From: a bacterium
GTDB lineage: Bacteria; Ratteibacteria; UBA8468; B48-G9; JAFGKM01
Direction of reading: 5' to 3'
Length of the DNA: 26,210 bases
Assembly (NCBI GenBank): GCA_029548585.1
Contig: JAKPNC010000055.1
Location: 1-26,210 of the forward strand
The notes under the pieces are model-generated. The model was not told the DNA's origin and searched no databases. It was given only the letters and a program-made list of their open reading frames with translations. The position numbers were made by a program, and so were the translations under genes. This document shows, piece by piece, positions 1 through 9,800 of the stretch. How positions within the stretch are numbered: the stretch's first letter is position 1; every line of letters starts with the position of its first letter.

Positions 1-2
1 CC

Positions 3-1922
3 CGGGAAGACTCTTTTCTCGACCCGTGGAGAGCCAATTTCACCGGTAGCGACGCGGACCTCGACGAAGACGGCATCCCCGACTCCAGATGGTTCGAAAC
101 AAAAAACAGGCAGGGCGAGACGACGGGAAGGTATGCCCTGCTCGTGGAGGACGAAAGCGGCAAAATCAACATCAACCACGCGGGGGGATCCGGCAGTGAA
201 GCATCATATTCGGTAAGCGACATAAGCATACTGCCCTGGCTTCTGGGAGAAACCGCCAGGGAAAATATAGTGGAATACCGGAAAACCAGGGAATATGAAG
301 CCCCCTCGGAAATAAAGCTGGTAAAGAATATCGGCGAAAGCACTTACGAAAGGATAAGAAATTACATCACATGCTTCTCCTACGACCTGAACAGGGACAG
401 GGATGGAAACGAAAGGCTCAACCTTAACACATCATCCTTCGGGGATCTCAGAAAATTGCTTCTGGAGGAAGAATTTGCCGATGATGTCGCAACCCAAACG
501 GCCCTGAATATAATATCCTTCAGGGAAAGGGGAAACGTCCCGGCAACTTCAGGGGATATGACCGGAATCGACAAAACCCCGTACATCAACGAGGTTGACA
601 GCGTCAGGCCCTGGCACGTGGAGACTCTCCAGTCAGGTGCCATTATATACAGGGAAGAAGGAGGCCAGTTCATAGAGCTTTTCAACCCTTACGAAAAACC
701 TCTCGATATCGGGGGCTGGAAGATAAAAGGCGTTGTAACACTCTTTTCAGACTCATGGAAAGAGGTACTGGACGACTCTGGCCGGATACTGAGCGATGTT
801 TCCCGGGGAGAGACCGGCATAGACCCGTCCATGGGAAAGAGAATCCTTGAAAACCTGGTGCCGACATCCATAGTTATCCCCAGGGGAGAGAAGATCCCTG
901 CCAGGTCATTCTACACCATAGGAGACAGGATATCCCTCAAGATAGTGGTCTTACCCGGAGAACCCCTGACGGTAATCCCTCTCCTGGTTCCGATAAAAGA
1001 TCCCGGTGGCTGCGACCTTTACAGGCCCATACTTGCAGTCAACCCGGGTTCAATAGCCTTTCTTTCAGGCATAATCCAACATATCCCTTTCCTGACAGGA
1101 CTGGGACTTGATTTCAAATTGAGGGTACTGGACAGCCACGGAAATACCGTGGAAATAACCGAATACCCGCCGGACCCGCCCGATTCAACGGTCCAGAAGA
1201 ACGACCCCCGGATGAACGGCATATCAAACTGGTTTCCCGGCACGGCCACCCCGAACGGAACCAACGGGACATTTTTTCCCCAGGCGGGAGGGGAGTTTGA
1301 CGCCAGGGACTGGATGCCCAACTGGCCTTCCCACTTCAACGTCGGGAATTCGCCGTTCCTTTCAATAGCAGGGCTTTCCCTGATTCACAGGAAAGAGCAG
1401 TGGAAAACAATCGATTTCTGGAAGGGCGGCCGGGACAGGCGCCTCCTGGACCGGGTTACAACATTCCCTCAACCGGGCCTGCCAACCCATGGAAGGCTCA
1501 ACATAAACACTTCCACGGAGACGGTTCTTGCCTGTCTGCCCATGGTGGACAACGTGACTGCCGGGGCAATAATGGCAGCCCGCCCTTACGGGGATATCTC
1601 GGAGGTGCTCGGAAGACATGGAACCGGAAACACCCCGGCCGAAGAATTGAACAGGACGATAACCCGTTACGGTTTCGACCTGAGTGACAACGATTCCGAC
1701 GGATTCATAGATACCGACATGGAAAAGGAGGCCGTCTTCTCAAGGATAGCCAACCTTATAACCGTCAGGAGCAATGTTTTCAAAATAATGGCAATCGGAC
1801 AAAAAGTGCGGGAGGTAAGGAAAAATGGTAAAATAGAAAAAGAGATCCTGGCGGAAAAAAAGGTTACAGTCTGGTACGACAGGAAGAAGAGGAAAATCAT
1901 ATACAGGAGAGAAGTGGAATAG
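3..1922 (+). CDS. GspK-like type II secretion minor pseudopilin homologue with lamin-tail-like insert (5' truncated)
   Basis: The reading frame is open from the left edge, so the N-terminus, where a prepilin signal would lie, is missing; a GTG at 144 is internal. GspK proteins are minor pseudopilins that cap the type II secretion pseudopilus and contain helix-hairpin-helix-like segments. Here the segment YALLVEDESGKININHA (near 133-180) and the repeated L-N-(L/I)-N-T-S motifs near 418-440 and 1497-1520 fit that family. Between them, around 650-760, the stretch reading FIELFNPYEKPLDIGGWKI resembles a lamin-tail domain (IELYNP...DLSGW pattern), which is unusual in a pseudopilin. A calcium-like run of Asp residues (DLSDNDSDGFIDTD) lies near 1680. 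The tail is Lys/Arg rich. It is the first visible gene of a + strand run and is followed 51 nt later by the PpiC-type gene. Family assignment is moderately sure; the secretion substrate is unknown. Confidence 0.6.
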   Translation, partial: REDSFLDPWRANFTGSDADLDEDGIPDSRWFETKNRQGETTGRYALLVEDESGKININHAGGSGSEASYSVSDISILPWLLGETARENIVEYRKTREYEAPSEIKLVKNIGESTYERIRNYITCFSYDLNRDRDGNERLNLNTSSFGDLRKLLLEEEFADDVATQTALNIISFRERGNVPATSGDMTGIDKTPYINEVDSVRPWHVETLQSGAIIYREEGGQFIELFNPYEKPLDIGGWKIKGVVTLFSDSWKEVLDDSGRILSDVSRGETGIDPSMGKRILENLVPTSIVIPRGEKIPARSFYTIGDRISLKIVVLPGEPLTVIPLLVPIKDPGGCDLYRPILAVNPGSIAFLSGIIQHIPFLTGLGLDFKLRVLDSHGNTVEITEYPPDPPDSTVQKNDPRMNGISNWFPGTATPNGTNGTFFPQAGGEFDARDWMPNWPSHFNVGNSPFLSIAGLSLIHRKEQWKTIDFWKGGRDRRLLDRVTTFPQPGLPTHGRLNINTSTETVLACLPMVDNVTAGAIMAARPYGDISEVLGRHGTGNTPAEELNRTITRYGFDLSDNDSDGFIDTDMEKEAVFSRIANLITVRSNVFKIMAIGQKVREVRKNGKIEKEILAEKKVTVWYDRKKRKIIYRREVE

Positions 1923-1973
1923 GCCGTTCCTGCAGCCGGGCTCATAAAACAGAAAAATAGAGAAGGATGAAAA

Positions 1974-2870
1974 ATGAAGATTAGACTGCTGAAAAAGTTG
2001 ATCCCATTCGCCAAAAAGCGGAAAAAAATGCTTCTTGCCATGCTCGCAGCCGCCGCGGCGCTGGTCCTTATTTACTCGTTTCTTTTCCTCCGCAACAGGA
2101 ACGTAGTGGCCGTCGTGGACGGATACAGGATCACCGCCCAGGATATCATGGTGGAACTCGAGCTTTCTCCCGAAATATACAGGGAATCGGTGGCGGACAA
2201 TCCTGAATCGGTAATCAACGCCTACATAGACCAGGTCATCGTATACAGGAAGGCGAAAAGGTATGCGGCAAGACACAGCCGCAGCGTGAAAGCCCGCATG
2301 AAGAATTTCTACATGAAAACAGTTTCAAGGGAATTCGTGGAAAAGGAACTTTCCAAGAAGATAAAGATTGACGACGCTTACATATCCGAGTACTACAACA
2401 CCAACATAGAGGACTTCATACTTCCCGAAAGGGTGAAGCTGTACGAGATAGTTCTGAGGGAAAGGGCGCAGGCGGAGGAAATCCTGAAGAGGCTCAGCTA
2501 CGGGGAATCCTTCGAGGCGATAGCCCTTAAGGAATCCATTTCCGACAGCCGGGCATCAGGCGGAGACCTGGGTTGGATAGACATAAGGAAACTTGACGAG
2601 GAAATATCTTCAATGGTATCGGGCATAAACCCCGGCGACATACTGGCAAACATAATAAGGACGGATCTCGGGTACCACATAATAAAGCTCGGGGGAAAAA
2701 CCGAGCGCAGGATACTTACCATCAGCGAGGCCACTCCGTCCATAGTGAATATCCTCATGTCAACAGAGAAGAAGAAAGAGGTTGACAAGCTCGTATCCCG
2801 GCAGAGAGAGAAGAGCAGGATAAAAATTTACAAGGAAAGGATACCCTTGATTAAAGAAGGACAAAAATGA
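1974..2870 (+). CDS. membrane-anchored PpiC-type (parvulin) peptidyl-prolyl isomerase
   Basis: The 298-residue product has a basic N-terminus and one membrane segment (about residues 20-37, rich in Leu/Ala), then a SurA/PrsA-type chaperone region starting with VVAVVDGYRITAQDI, and a parvulin domain at about residues 150-245. The parvulin signature is clear: LSYGESFEAIA, SGGDLGWI, and LGYHIIKL near the end of the domain. Such proteins assist folding of exported proteins in the periplasm. The start at 1974 follows AGAAGGATG-type purine-rich sequence. The stop overlaps the next start (ATGA at 2867-2870), so the two chaperone genes are translationally coupled. The neighbour being a second SurA-like protein suggests a paired envelope chaperone module. 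Confidence 0.85.
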   Translation: MKIRLLKKLIPFAKKRKKMLLAMLAAAAALVLIYSFLFLRNRNVVAVVDGYRITAQDIMVELELSPEIYRESVADNPESVINAYIDQVIVYRKAKRYAARHSRSVKARMKNFYMKTVSREFVEKELSKKIKIDDAYISEYYNTNIEDFILPERVKLYEIVLRERAQAEEILKRLSYGESFEAIALKESISDSRASGGDLGWIDIRKLDEEISSMVSGINPGDILANIIRTDLGYHIIKLGGKTERRILTISEATPSIVNILMSTEKKKEVDKLVSRQREKSRIKIYKERIPLIKEGQK

Positions 2871-3682
2871 AAAAAGTATTGTATATGCTGGCAGCCCTTG
2901 CGATCGCATCCTGTCCGGCCCGCTCCCAGGACAGGTCTGTGATAACCGTGGGCAACAGGATGATTTTCGAAAGCGAGATAAGGGGCAGGATGGAAACCGA
3001 CAAAAGGCCCTATGAAGAAGTGGCAAAGGAACTGACCGTCGAAAAAATGCTGGCATATCAGGCCGACAGGGAAGGAATCACGGTTACCCGGGAAGAAGTC
3101 GAGGCCGAGGTAAAAAGAATAAACGGCACCTTTCCCGACGAGGCTTCGTTCATAAACAGCCTTGCCCGGCAGAACCTTTCACTGGCGGGATTAAAAGTGG
3201 CCATCGAAGACAGGATCAAGAGAAACAAGCTCATCCGGCAGAAGGTAATAGGAAGGATAGACATAAGCCAGTCGGAAATAATCGACGAGATGAAGCAGGT
3301 TCTTTCCAATCTTGGAAATTCTTACAACCTGAGGCTGAAGTGGTTCCAAAGCAAGGAGGAAGGCATATCTTTCACCGAAGGCTTCAACCCGGCGAAGGAA
3401 GGGGAGATGTCCGAATCCCAGTGGTTCCTGGACAGGCAACTGCTCCCGGAGGTCCTGGCCGAAATCAAGAACGTCAGGATCGGCACGCCAAGCAGCCCTT
3501 TCCCGGTAGGGGAAAGATACCTGGTAATACTTCTTAAGGATTCAAAGCAGGAAGAAAAACCAGGCACGCAAGAGCTTTTCAACATGGCGAGGAACAATAT
3601 ATACCAGAGAAAATTCAGCAAACAGTTTGACCTTTACCTAAAAGAGCTTCAGTCAACAATTCCCGTTTTTTACAGCGAATAA
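2867..3682 (+). CDS. SurA-N-domain periplasmic chaperone, probable lipoprotein
   Basis: The 271-residue product starts with a short signal peptide ending in I-A-S-C (Cys16), which fits a lipobox. It continues with a SurA N-terminal-like chaperone region: a Val-rich first strand (ITVGNRMIFESEI) and helices containing EKMLAYQADREGITVTREEVE. I see no parvulin domain with the GGDLGW signature; the region near residues 160-220 (SESQWFLDRQLLPEV) may be a degenerate remnant. It would act as a holdase for outer-membrane or exported proteins. It overlaps the preceding gene by 4 nt and shares its last base with the pdxA start (TAATG). The position directly before pdxA and rsmA matches surA in Escherichia coli and supports the call. 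Confidence 0.7.
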   Translation: MKKVLYMLAALAIASCPARSQDRSVITVGNRMIFESEIRGRMETDKRPYEEVAKELTVEKMLAYQADREGITVTREEVEAEVKRINGTFPDEASFINSLARQNLSLAGLKVAIEDRIKRNKLIRQKVIGRIDISQSEIIDEMKQVLSNLGNSYNLRLKWFQSKEEGISFTEGFNPAKEGEMSESQWFLDRQLLPEVLAEIKNVRIGTPSSPFPVGERYLVILLKDSKQEEKPGTQELFNMARNNIYQRKFSKQFDLYLKELQSTIPVFYSE

Positions 3683-4674
3683 TGCCAGACAAAATTATAG
3701 GGATATCCCTTGGAGACCCGGCAGGCATAGGTCCCGAGGTATTCCTGAAGGCTTTCAGGGAAATATCCGCAGAAGGCTTCATTCCCCTCGTTTCGGGAGA
3801 TATCCCCGTTTTGGAAAGGAACTTCGAGTCATTGGGAATATCTTACAGGATTAACAAGGTCGTTAAAGCTGACGACATAAGAAAAGACCGGCTCAACGTA
3901 TACAGCGCCGGTATCATTACCCGGAAGGATTTCCCTGCCGGAAAAGATTCAAAGATCTGCGGCATGGCATCTTTTGCATATGTCGAAAACGCGGTAAAGC
4001 TCTGGAAGGAGGGCATAACAGATGCCCTTGTTACGCTTCCCATCTCCAAGAAGGCCTGGCACCTTGCCGGCAAGAAATACGCAGGTCACACCGAATACCT
4101 TGCATCGGCTCTCGGATGCAAAAGCCATGCCATGATAATGGCCGCCGGAAGGATAAGGGCTCTTTTGGTTACGACCCATGTGCCGCTAAAGGAAGTTCCG
4201 GCCATCCTTACCAGCAAGCTGATCGTCGAGAAGGCAATAGTCGCATACAGGTTTCTGAAAGAGTCCGGTATCGTCAACCCTTCCATAGCCTTTGCCGCTC
4301 TCAATCCTCACGCCGGGGAAGACGGAATCCTCGGCACGGAGGAAAAAACCGTAATAAGTCCCGCCATCTCCACTCTTAAGCAAAGGGGCATAACATGCAC
4401 GGGTCCTATGCCGGCCGATTCGGTATTCAGGGCCGCCCTGGACGGAAAGGCCGACATGGTGGCCGCTATGTACCACGACCAGGCTATGATCCCGCTCAAA
4501 ACGTTCTACCCGGGCAAGCTGGTAAATTGCACCGCGGGACTGAAAATGGTAAGAACAAGCCCGGGGCACGGCACGGCATTCGACATCTCCTATTCCAACA
4601 GCGCAGATCCCTCGAGTTTCATTGAAGCTTTCAGGATGGCGGCATGCATCCTTGAGAAGAGGCCCCTGGCCTGA
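3682..4674 (+). CDS. pdxA: 4-hydroxythreonine-4-phosphate dehydrogenase PdxA
   Basis: PdxA oxidises 4-phosphohydroxy-L-threonine with NAD to a product that condenses to pyridoxine phosphate, in the DXP-dependent vitamin B6 pathway in the cytoplasm. The 330-residue length is the usual one. The N-terminal GISLGDPAGIGPEV motif is characteristic. The three metal-ligand histidines are visible in their usual contexts: AGHTEYLA (about residue 136), NPHAGEDG (about 210) and YHDQAMIPLK (about 265). The C-terminal RTSPGHGTAFDI signature is also present. The start overlaps the stop of the SurA-like gene, and rsmA follows 42 nt downstream, so this is part of a conserved surA-pdxA-rsmA block. Confidence 0.96.
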   Translation: MPDKIIGISLGDPAGIGPEVFLKAFREISAEGFIPLVSGDIPVLERNFESLGISYRINKVVKADDIRKDRLNVYSAGIITRKDFPAGKDSKICGMASFAYVENAVKLWKEGITDALVTLPISKKAWHLAGKKYAGHTEYLASALGCKSHAMIMAAGRIRALLVTTHVPLKEVPAILTSKLIVEKAIVAYRFLKESGIVNPSIAFAALNPHAGEDGILGTEEKTVISPAISTLKQRGITCTGPMPADSVFRAALDGKADMVAAMYHDQAMIPLKTFYPGKLVNCTAGLKMVRTSPGHGTAFDISYSNSADPSSFIEAFRMAACILEKRPLA

Positions 4675-4716
4675 CGGGCCGCCCTTTTCATTCCCGTAAA
4701 CAGGCAAAGGCAATAA

Positions 4717-5568
4717 ATGGAATTCTTAACCCTGAGCAAAATATTGAAGCTCCTCCATGAAGACGGCATCGAGGTGAAGAAACATCTCGGGCAGAACTTT
4801 CTCATAGACAGGAATTCAAGGGACAAGATCCTTTCTTACGCGGACATAGGCCTTGAAGACACCGTGGTGGAAATCGGTCCGGGCCTGGGTTCCCTGACTG
4901 AAAGACTCCTGGACGCGGCTAAAAGAGTCTATGCTTTCGAGATAGACCCGGCGCTGTGCATCTTCCTCAGGGAAAGGTTCGGACAGACGGAGAAATTTCA
5001 CCTCGAAGAGAGGGACTTTCTCTCTCTCCCCGACAACTGGTGGACAACCATACCACCGGGGGTTGTCGTGGTGAGCAACACCCCGTATTACATCAGTTCC
5101 CAGATCGCTTTCCGGGTGATAAGGCAGCGCAGGAGGATCAGGGAAGCGCTCCTGACGGTACAGAAAGAGGTCGGGGAGAGAATCACGGCAGGTCCGGGGA
5201 AGAAAAACTACTCGGCAATCTCCGTCCTTTACAGTATTTACACGGAATCAAGAATATGTTATTCTTTAAGCAAGGATGTCTTCTTTCCAAAACCCGGGGT
5301 AAACTCAGTTGTTGTAAAAGTTTTGCCTCTTGAAAAGCCGAAATTTCACATTGAAGATGAAAACCTGTTCATCGACTTTTTGTCCCGCATTTTCATGTTG
5401 AGAAGAAAGAAGCTTTCAAACGTTGTAAACAAGCTTTTCGAGGTAAACAAGGGAGATTTTATCCGTGCCGCCGTAAAGGAAGGCATAGAAGAGGGCACGA
5501 GGGCCGAAGATCTTTCCCCGGGCCAGATATGCGTAATATATTCCATCGTCAGGAACCTTCGGGAATGA
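4717..5568 (+). CDS. rsmA: 16S rRNA dimethyladenosine transferase RsmA (KsgA)
   Basis: RsmA dimethylates the two adjacent adenines near the 3' end of 16S rRNA late in small-subunit assembly. The 283-residue product has the N-terminal KKHLGQNFLID signature, the SAM-binding glycine-rich loop VVEIGPGLGSLTE (about residues 49-61), an acidic motif after strand 2 (FEIDPAL), and the catalytic N-(L/T)-P-Y motif as SNTPYYIS at about residue 119. The C-terminal helical domain with FMLRRKKLSNVV fits the family. It follows pdxA by 42 nt, with AAAGG upstream of ATG as a modest ribosome-binding site. No unusual features were seen. Confidence 0.95.
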   Translation: MEFLTLSKILKLLHEDGIEVKKHLGQNFLIDRNSRDKILSYADIGLEDTVVEIGPGLGSLTERLLDAAKRVYAFEIDPALCIFLRERFGQTEKFHLEERDFLSLPDNWWTTIPPGVVVVSNTPYYISSQIAFRVIRQRRRIREALLTVQKEVGERITAGPGKKNYSAISVLYSIYTESRICYSLSKDVFFPKPGVNSVVVKVLPLEKPKFHIEDENLFIDFLSRIFMLRRKKLSNVVNKLFEVNKGDFIRAAVKEGIEEGTRAEDLSPGQICVIYSIVRNLRE

Positions 5569-5699
5569 ATATCGGCCGTACCGGGAGCGGAAAACAGGAA
5601 GGGGAAGAGGGATAAAAACTTACTGGCATTGAAACCTTAATAAAAACAATTTACGGCAGAACGAAAAATACCTGAGAGTCATATCAAAGGAGAAAAATC

Positions 5700-6866
5700 A
5701 TGGCTATGTGGATTGGAGTCAACAGAAGGGCGAGAGTCTGTTACGGATTTGACGATATCTCACTTGTCCCGGGTGATGTAACCATCAATCCCGAAGAGGT
5801 CGACCTTTCAGCTTCGATAGGGAACCTCAAGCTTAAGATACCCATCTTAGCGGCAGCCATGGACGGGGTCGTAGACACGAAGTTTGCCATAGAGTTTGCC
5901 AAACAGGGAGGTCTTGCGGCGCTCAATCTCATGGGAATATACACCAGGTACAAGGACCCCTACGAGATACTCGACCAGATTATAAAGAGTCCTTACGAGA
6001 AATCGACGGCCCTCATACAGAGCATTTACAGGGAACCCATAAAGGAAAACCTCATAGGGGAAAGGATCTCTGAAATAAAGAAAGGGTGCGGCCTCTGTTC
6101 GGTAAGTTCCATACCCATGCATGCAGAAAGGTTCCTGGGCATCTGCAAGGAAGCCGGAGTCGATATATTCATCATCCAGTCAACGGTTACAACAGCAAAG
6201 CATTTATCCACAACATACAAGCCCCTTGACATACCTTCATTCTGCAAAAGCGCCGGCATTCCCGTTATCATAGGAAACTGCGTAACCTTCGACGTGGCCC
6301 TCGAGCTGATAGAAGCAGGCGCATCGGGAATCCTTGTCGGAATAGGGCCGGGCGCCGCCTGCACGTCCAGGCAGGTTCTCGGACTGGGGGTCCCGCAGGT
6401 GACAGCAACCGCTGACTGCGCGGCTGCCAGGGATCTCTATTACAAGAAAACGGGCAAGTACATTCCCATGATAACCGACGGCGGCATGGTAAGCAGCGGG
6501 GACATATGCAAGGCCTTCGCCGCCGGAGCCGACACGGTGATGATCGGTTCGGCTTTCGTAAAGGCCGTTGAATCCCCGGGCAAAGGCTTCCACTGGGGAA
6601 TGGCGACCTCCGACGAGAACCTTCCGAGGGGAACGAGGATAAGCGTGGGAGTCTCATGCACCCTCAAGGAAATACTTTACGGGCCCGCGAAGGTTGACGA
6701 CGGGTCGCAGAACCTGATAGGAGCCATGAAACTTTCCATGGGATCCCTCGGGGTGAGAAACATCAAGGAGATGCAGACTGTGGAAATTGCCGTCACCCCT
6801 TCCATAAAAACCGAGGGCAAGATATACCAATCCTTCCTGAAGGCAATGAGCCATAAAGAGAAGTAA
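5700..6866 (+). CDS. guaB3: GuaB3-type IMP dehydrogenase / GMP reductase family protein
   Basis: The 388-residue protein is an IMP dehydrogenase-family TIM barrel without CBS domains, the length and layout of the GuaB3 subfamily. Diagnostic stretches are YGFDDISLVPG near the start, AAAMDGVVD, the catalytic cysteine loop GPGAACTSRQVLG (Cys at about residue 221) and the phosphate-binding MITDGGMVSSGD followed by GADTVMIGSAF. The family acts on purine nucleotides; some GuaB3 proteins are reported to work as GMP reductases rather than IMP dehydrogenases, so direction cannot be decided from sequence. AAAGGAG lies 7 nt before the ATG at 5700. A 131-nt gap separates it from rsmA and may hold a promoter, but no convincing -35/-10 pair was found. 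dnaE follows after 23 nt. Confidence 0.88.
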   Translation: MAMWIGVNRRARVCYGFDDISLVPGDVTINPEEVDLSASIGNLKLKIPILAAAMDGVVDTKFAIEFAKQGGLAALNLMGIYTRYKDPYEILDQIIKSPYEKSTALIQSIYREPIKENLIGERISEIKKGCGLCSVSSIPMHAERFLGICKEAGVDIFIIQSTVTTAKHLSTTYKPLDIPSFCKSAGIPVIIGNCVTFDVALELIEAGASGILVGIGPGAACTSRQVLGLGVPQVTATADCAAARDLYYKKTGKYIPMITDGGMVSSGDICKAFAAGADTVMIGSAFVKAVESPGKGFHWGMATSDENLPRGTRISVGVSCTLKEILYGPAKVDDGSQNLIGAMKLSMGSLGVRNIKEMQTVEIAVTPSIKTEGKIYQSFLKAMSHKEK

Positions 6867-6889
6867 GACGTAAAGGAGGAGAGAAGGAA

Positions 6890-9800
6890 ATGAAAGATTT
6901 TGTACATCTTCATTTGCATACCGAGCACAGCCTCCTTGACGGGATGTGCAGGATCTCGGAAGTAACCGCGATGGCCCACAAGTACGGGATGAACGCCATT
7001 GCCATCACCGACCACGGAACGATGGGCGGAGTCCTTAAATTTTACAGCACGGCCCTCAAAAACGGAGTCAAGCCCATCATAGGATGCGAGATGTACATCT
7101 CGCCCGGAAGCCGCCTTGAAAGAAAGCCCAATGAAAAGAAGGAATACTTCTTCCATATCACCCTGCTGGCGAAAAACTTCAAAGGATACCAGAACCTCAT
7201 GAAACTTTCCACGATATCCTATACCGAAGGTTTCTACCACAAGCAGAGGATCGACAAGGAGGTCCTGGCGCTCCACAGCGAAGGACTTATTGCCCTGGGA
7301 GGCTGCCTGAAGGGAGAGGTAAGCTCCCTGCTTCTTGAAGGGGAATTAGAAAAAGCCGAAAAAGCGGCCGGAGAATACCGGGAGATAATGGGCAGGGAAA
7401 ACTTTTACCTTGAGGTTATGGACAACGGACTGGAAGACCAGTACAGGGCGAACCGCCTCATGATTGAGCTCGGCAAAAAAAACGGCATAGGGCTCGTGGC
7501 TACCAACGACTGCCATTACCTGAATAAGGAAGATGCCTTCGCGCACGAGGTACTGCTCTGCGTACAGACCCAGACCAACATGGATGACCCGGGCCGAATG
7601 AAGTTCCAGACCGACGAATTCTATTTCAAGACGGCCGAGGAGATGAAGGAGGCTTTCAGGGAGATCCCCGATTCGGTTAAAAACACCGTCGAGATAAGCG
7701 AAAAGTGCAACGTGCAGCTGCCCATAGGAGAATACCACCTGCCCAAATTCACCCCTCCGGGGGGACAGTCCCCCGAGGAGTGCCTTGAGAATCTTATCAG
7801 GGAAGGCATAGGCAAAAAATTCGGGATAGATTGCAGGATGCTGGACGGGGAAAGCACGGACCAGGTCATCAGAAGGGCCGCCTACGAGTTCAGCGTGATA
7901 AAAAAGATGGGTTTTGCAAGCTACTTCCTTATCATACACGATTTCGTTTCCCATGCAAAGAAAAACGGGATAATGGTCGGGCCGGGAAGAGGGTCTGCCG
8001 CGGGAAGCCTCGTTGCATACCTGCTGAACATAACCGAGATCAACCCCCTGGCCCACAACCTTATATTTGAAAGGTTCCTTAACCCCGACAGGGTAAGCCT
8101 GCCCGATATAGATGTTGACTTCTGCGACAGACGGCGTTCCGAGATAGTGGATTACATAAAGAATAAGTACGGCGAAAAGAACGTGGCACAGATCGGCACT
8201 TACGGCAGGATGGCGACAAGGGCCGTGCTGAAAGATGCGGGACGGGCTCTCGGCTTCAGTTACAACGAGGTCGACAAGATAGTCAAGCTCATTTCGCCGG
8301 AACCGGGCACATCCCTTGAAGATGAACTTCAGTCCAACCAGGAAATAAAGAAGCTCTTCGAGACCGACGAAAGCGTAAGAAAACTTTTCACCATATCCCT
8401 GAAGCTCGAAGGACTTGCAAGGCATTCATCGATACATGCCGCCGGCCTGGTTATAACCGAAAGCCCCGTGGACGAATACGCGCCTCTGTTCCGCGGCCCC
8501 AACGGTGAACTTGCCACCCAGTACGAAATGGAAGGAGTGGAGAAGATAGGGCTGCTGAAGATAGACATCCTCGGCCTGAAAACCCTTTCAGTAATCGAAG
8601 ATACTCTCAGCCTCATAAAAGAAAGAAAGGGGCTGGTTCATAAAGATCCTCCGCTCGACGATCCCGCGACTTACAGCATGCTTGCGGAAGGAAATTCAAC
8701 AGGGATATTCCAGCTTGAAAGCAAGGGCATGCAGGAACTTCTGAAGGACATCAACCCAAAGACCTTCGAGGATATAGTCGCAATACTGGCGCTCTACCGT
8801 CCCGGGCCGATGAAAAGCGGCATGGTGAAGGAGTATATAAAGAGGAAGAACGACCCGTCCCAGATCAGGTACGACCATCCCCTTCTCGAATCCATACTCA
8901 AATCCACTTACGGGGTCATCCTCTACCAGGAACAGGTTATGGAGATAGCCCACAAGATGGCCGGGTTCACCATGGGACAGGCAGACGAACTGAGAAAATC
9001 CATGGGGAAGAAGATCCTGGAAGCCATGGAGCAGAAGAGAGATCTTTTCATAGAAGGGGCCAAGAATAACGGAGTCAGCGACCAGGTAGCAAAAAAGATA
9101 TTCGAGCAGATCGTGAAGTTTGCGGGGTACGGCTTCAACAAATCCCACAGCGCCGGATACGCCCTGGTATCATACCAGACGGCCTATCTCAAGGCAAACC
9201 ACCCGCTGGAGTTCATGGCCTCCCTTTTGAACAGTGAAATCGGTAATTTCGACAAGATATCCGAATATATTTCCGAATGCGAAAGAATGGACATATGGAT
9301 ACTGCCGCCCGACCTGTGCGAAAGCGACGGGAGGTTCAGGATTTTCGGCAATGACATCATCTACGGGCTGGGCTGCGTAAAGAACGTCGGAACGGGAGCC
9401 GTGGCATCCATCATCGAGGCCAGGCAGAACGGCAGGTTCAAGTCCCTCTTCGATTTCTGCGAAAGGGTCAACCTGAGGACCACCAACAGGAAGGTGATAG
9501 AAAGCCTCATAAAGGCGGGGGCCTTCGATTTCCTCGAGATGCCCAGGTCCCAAAACTTCGCGATGATCGACGATGCCATGGATTACGGTTCCAAGATGCA
9601 GAAAAAGACAGAAGACGGCCAGATGGAAATATTCTCCTCGGAAAAAGGAATGATACTTCCGGAGACCGACAGGGAGGTGCTCATGTCACTGCCGGAGTGG
9701 ACGGATACCCGGCTTCTGTCCTACGAAAAGGAGATGCTGGGCATATATCTCACCGGACATCCCCTCGAGAGGTACGTATCCATGATGAAGATATTCTCCA

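Noticed and set aside
7346..8425. A 359-residue open frame antisense to dnaE
   Set aside because: It is a shadow of the DnaE coding frame, with no start signals and no recognisable domain.
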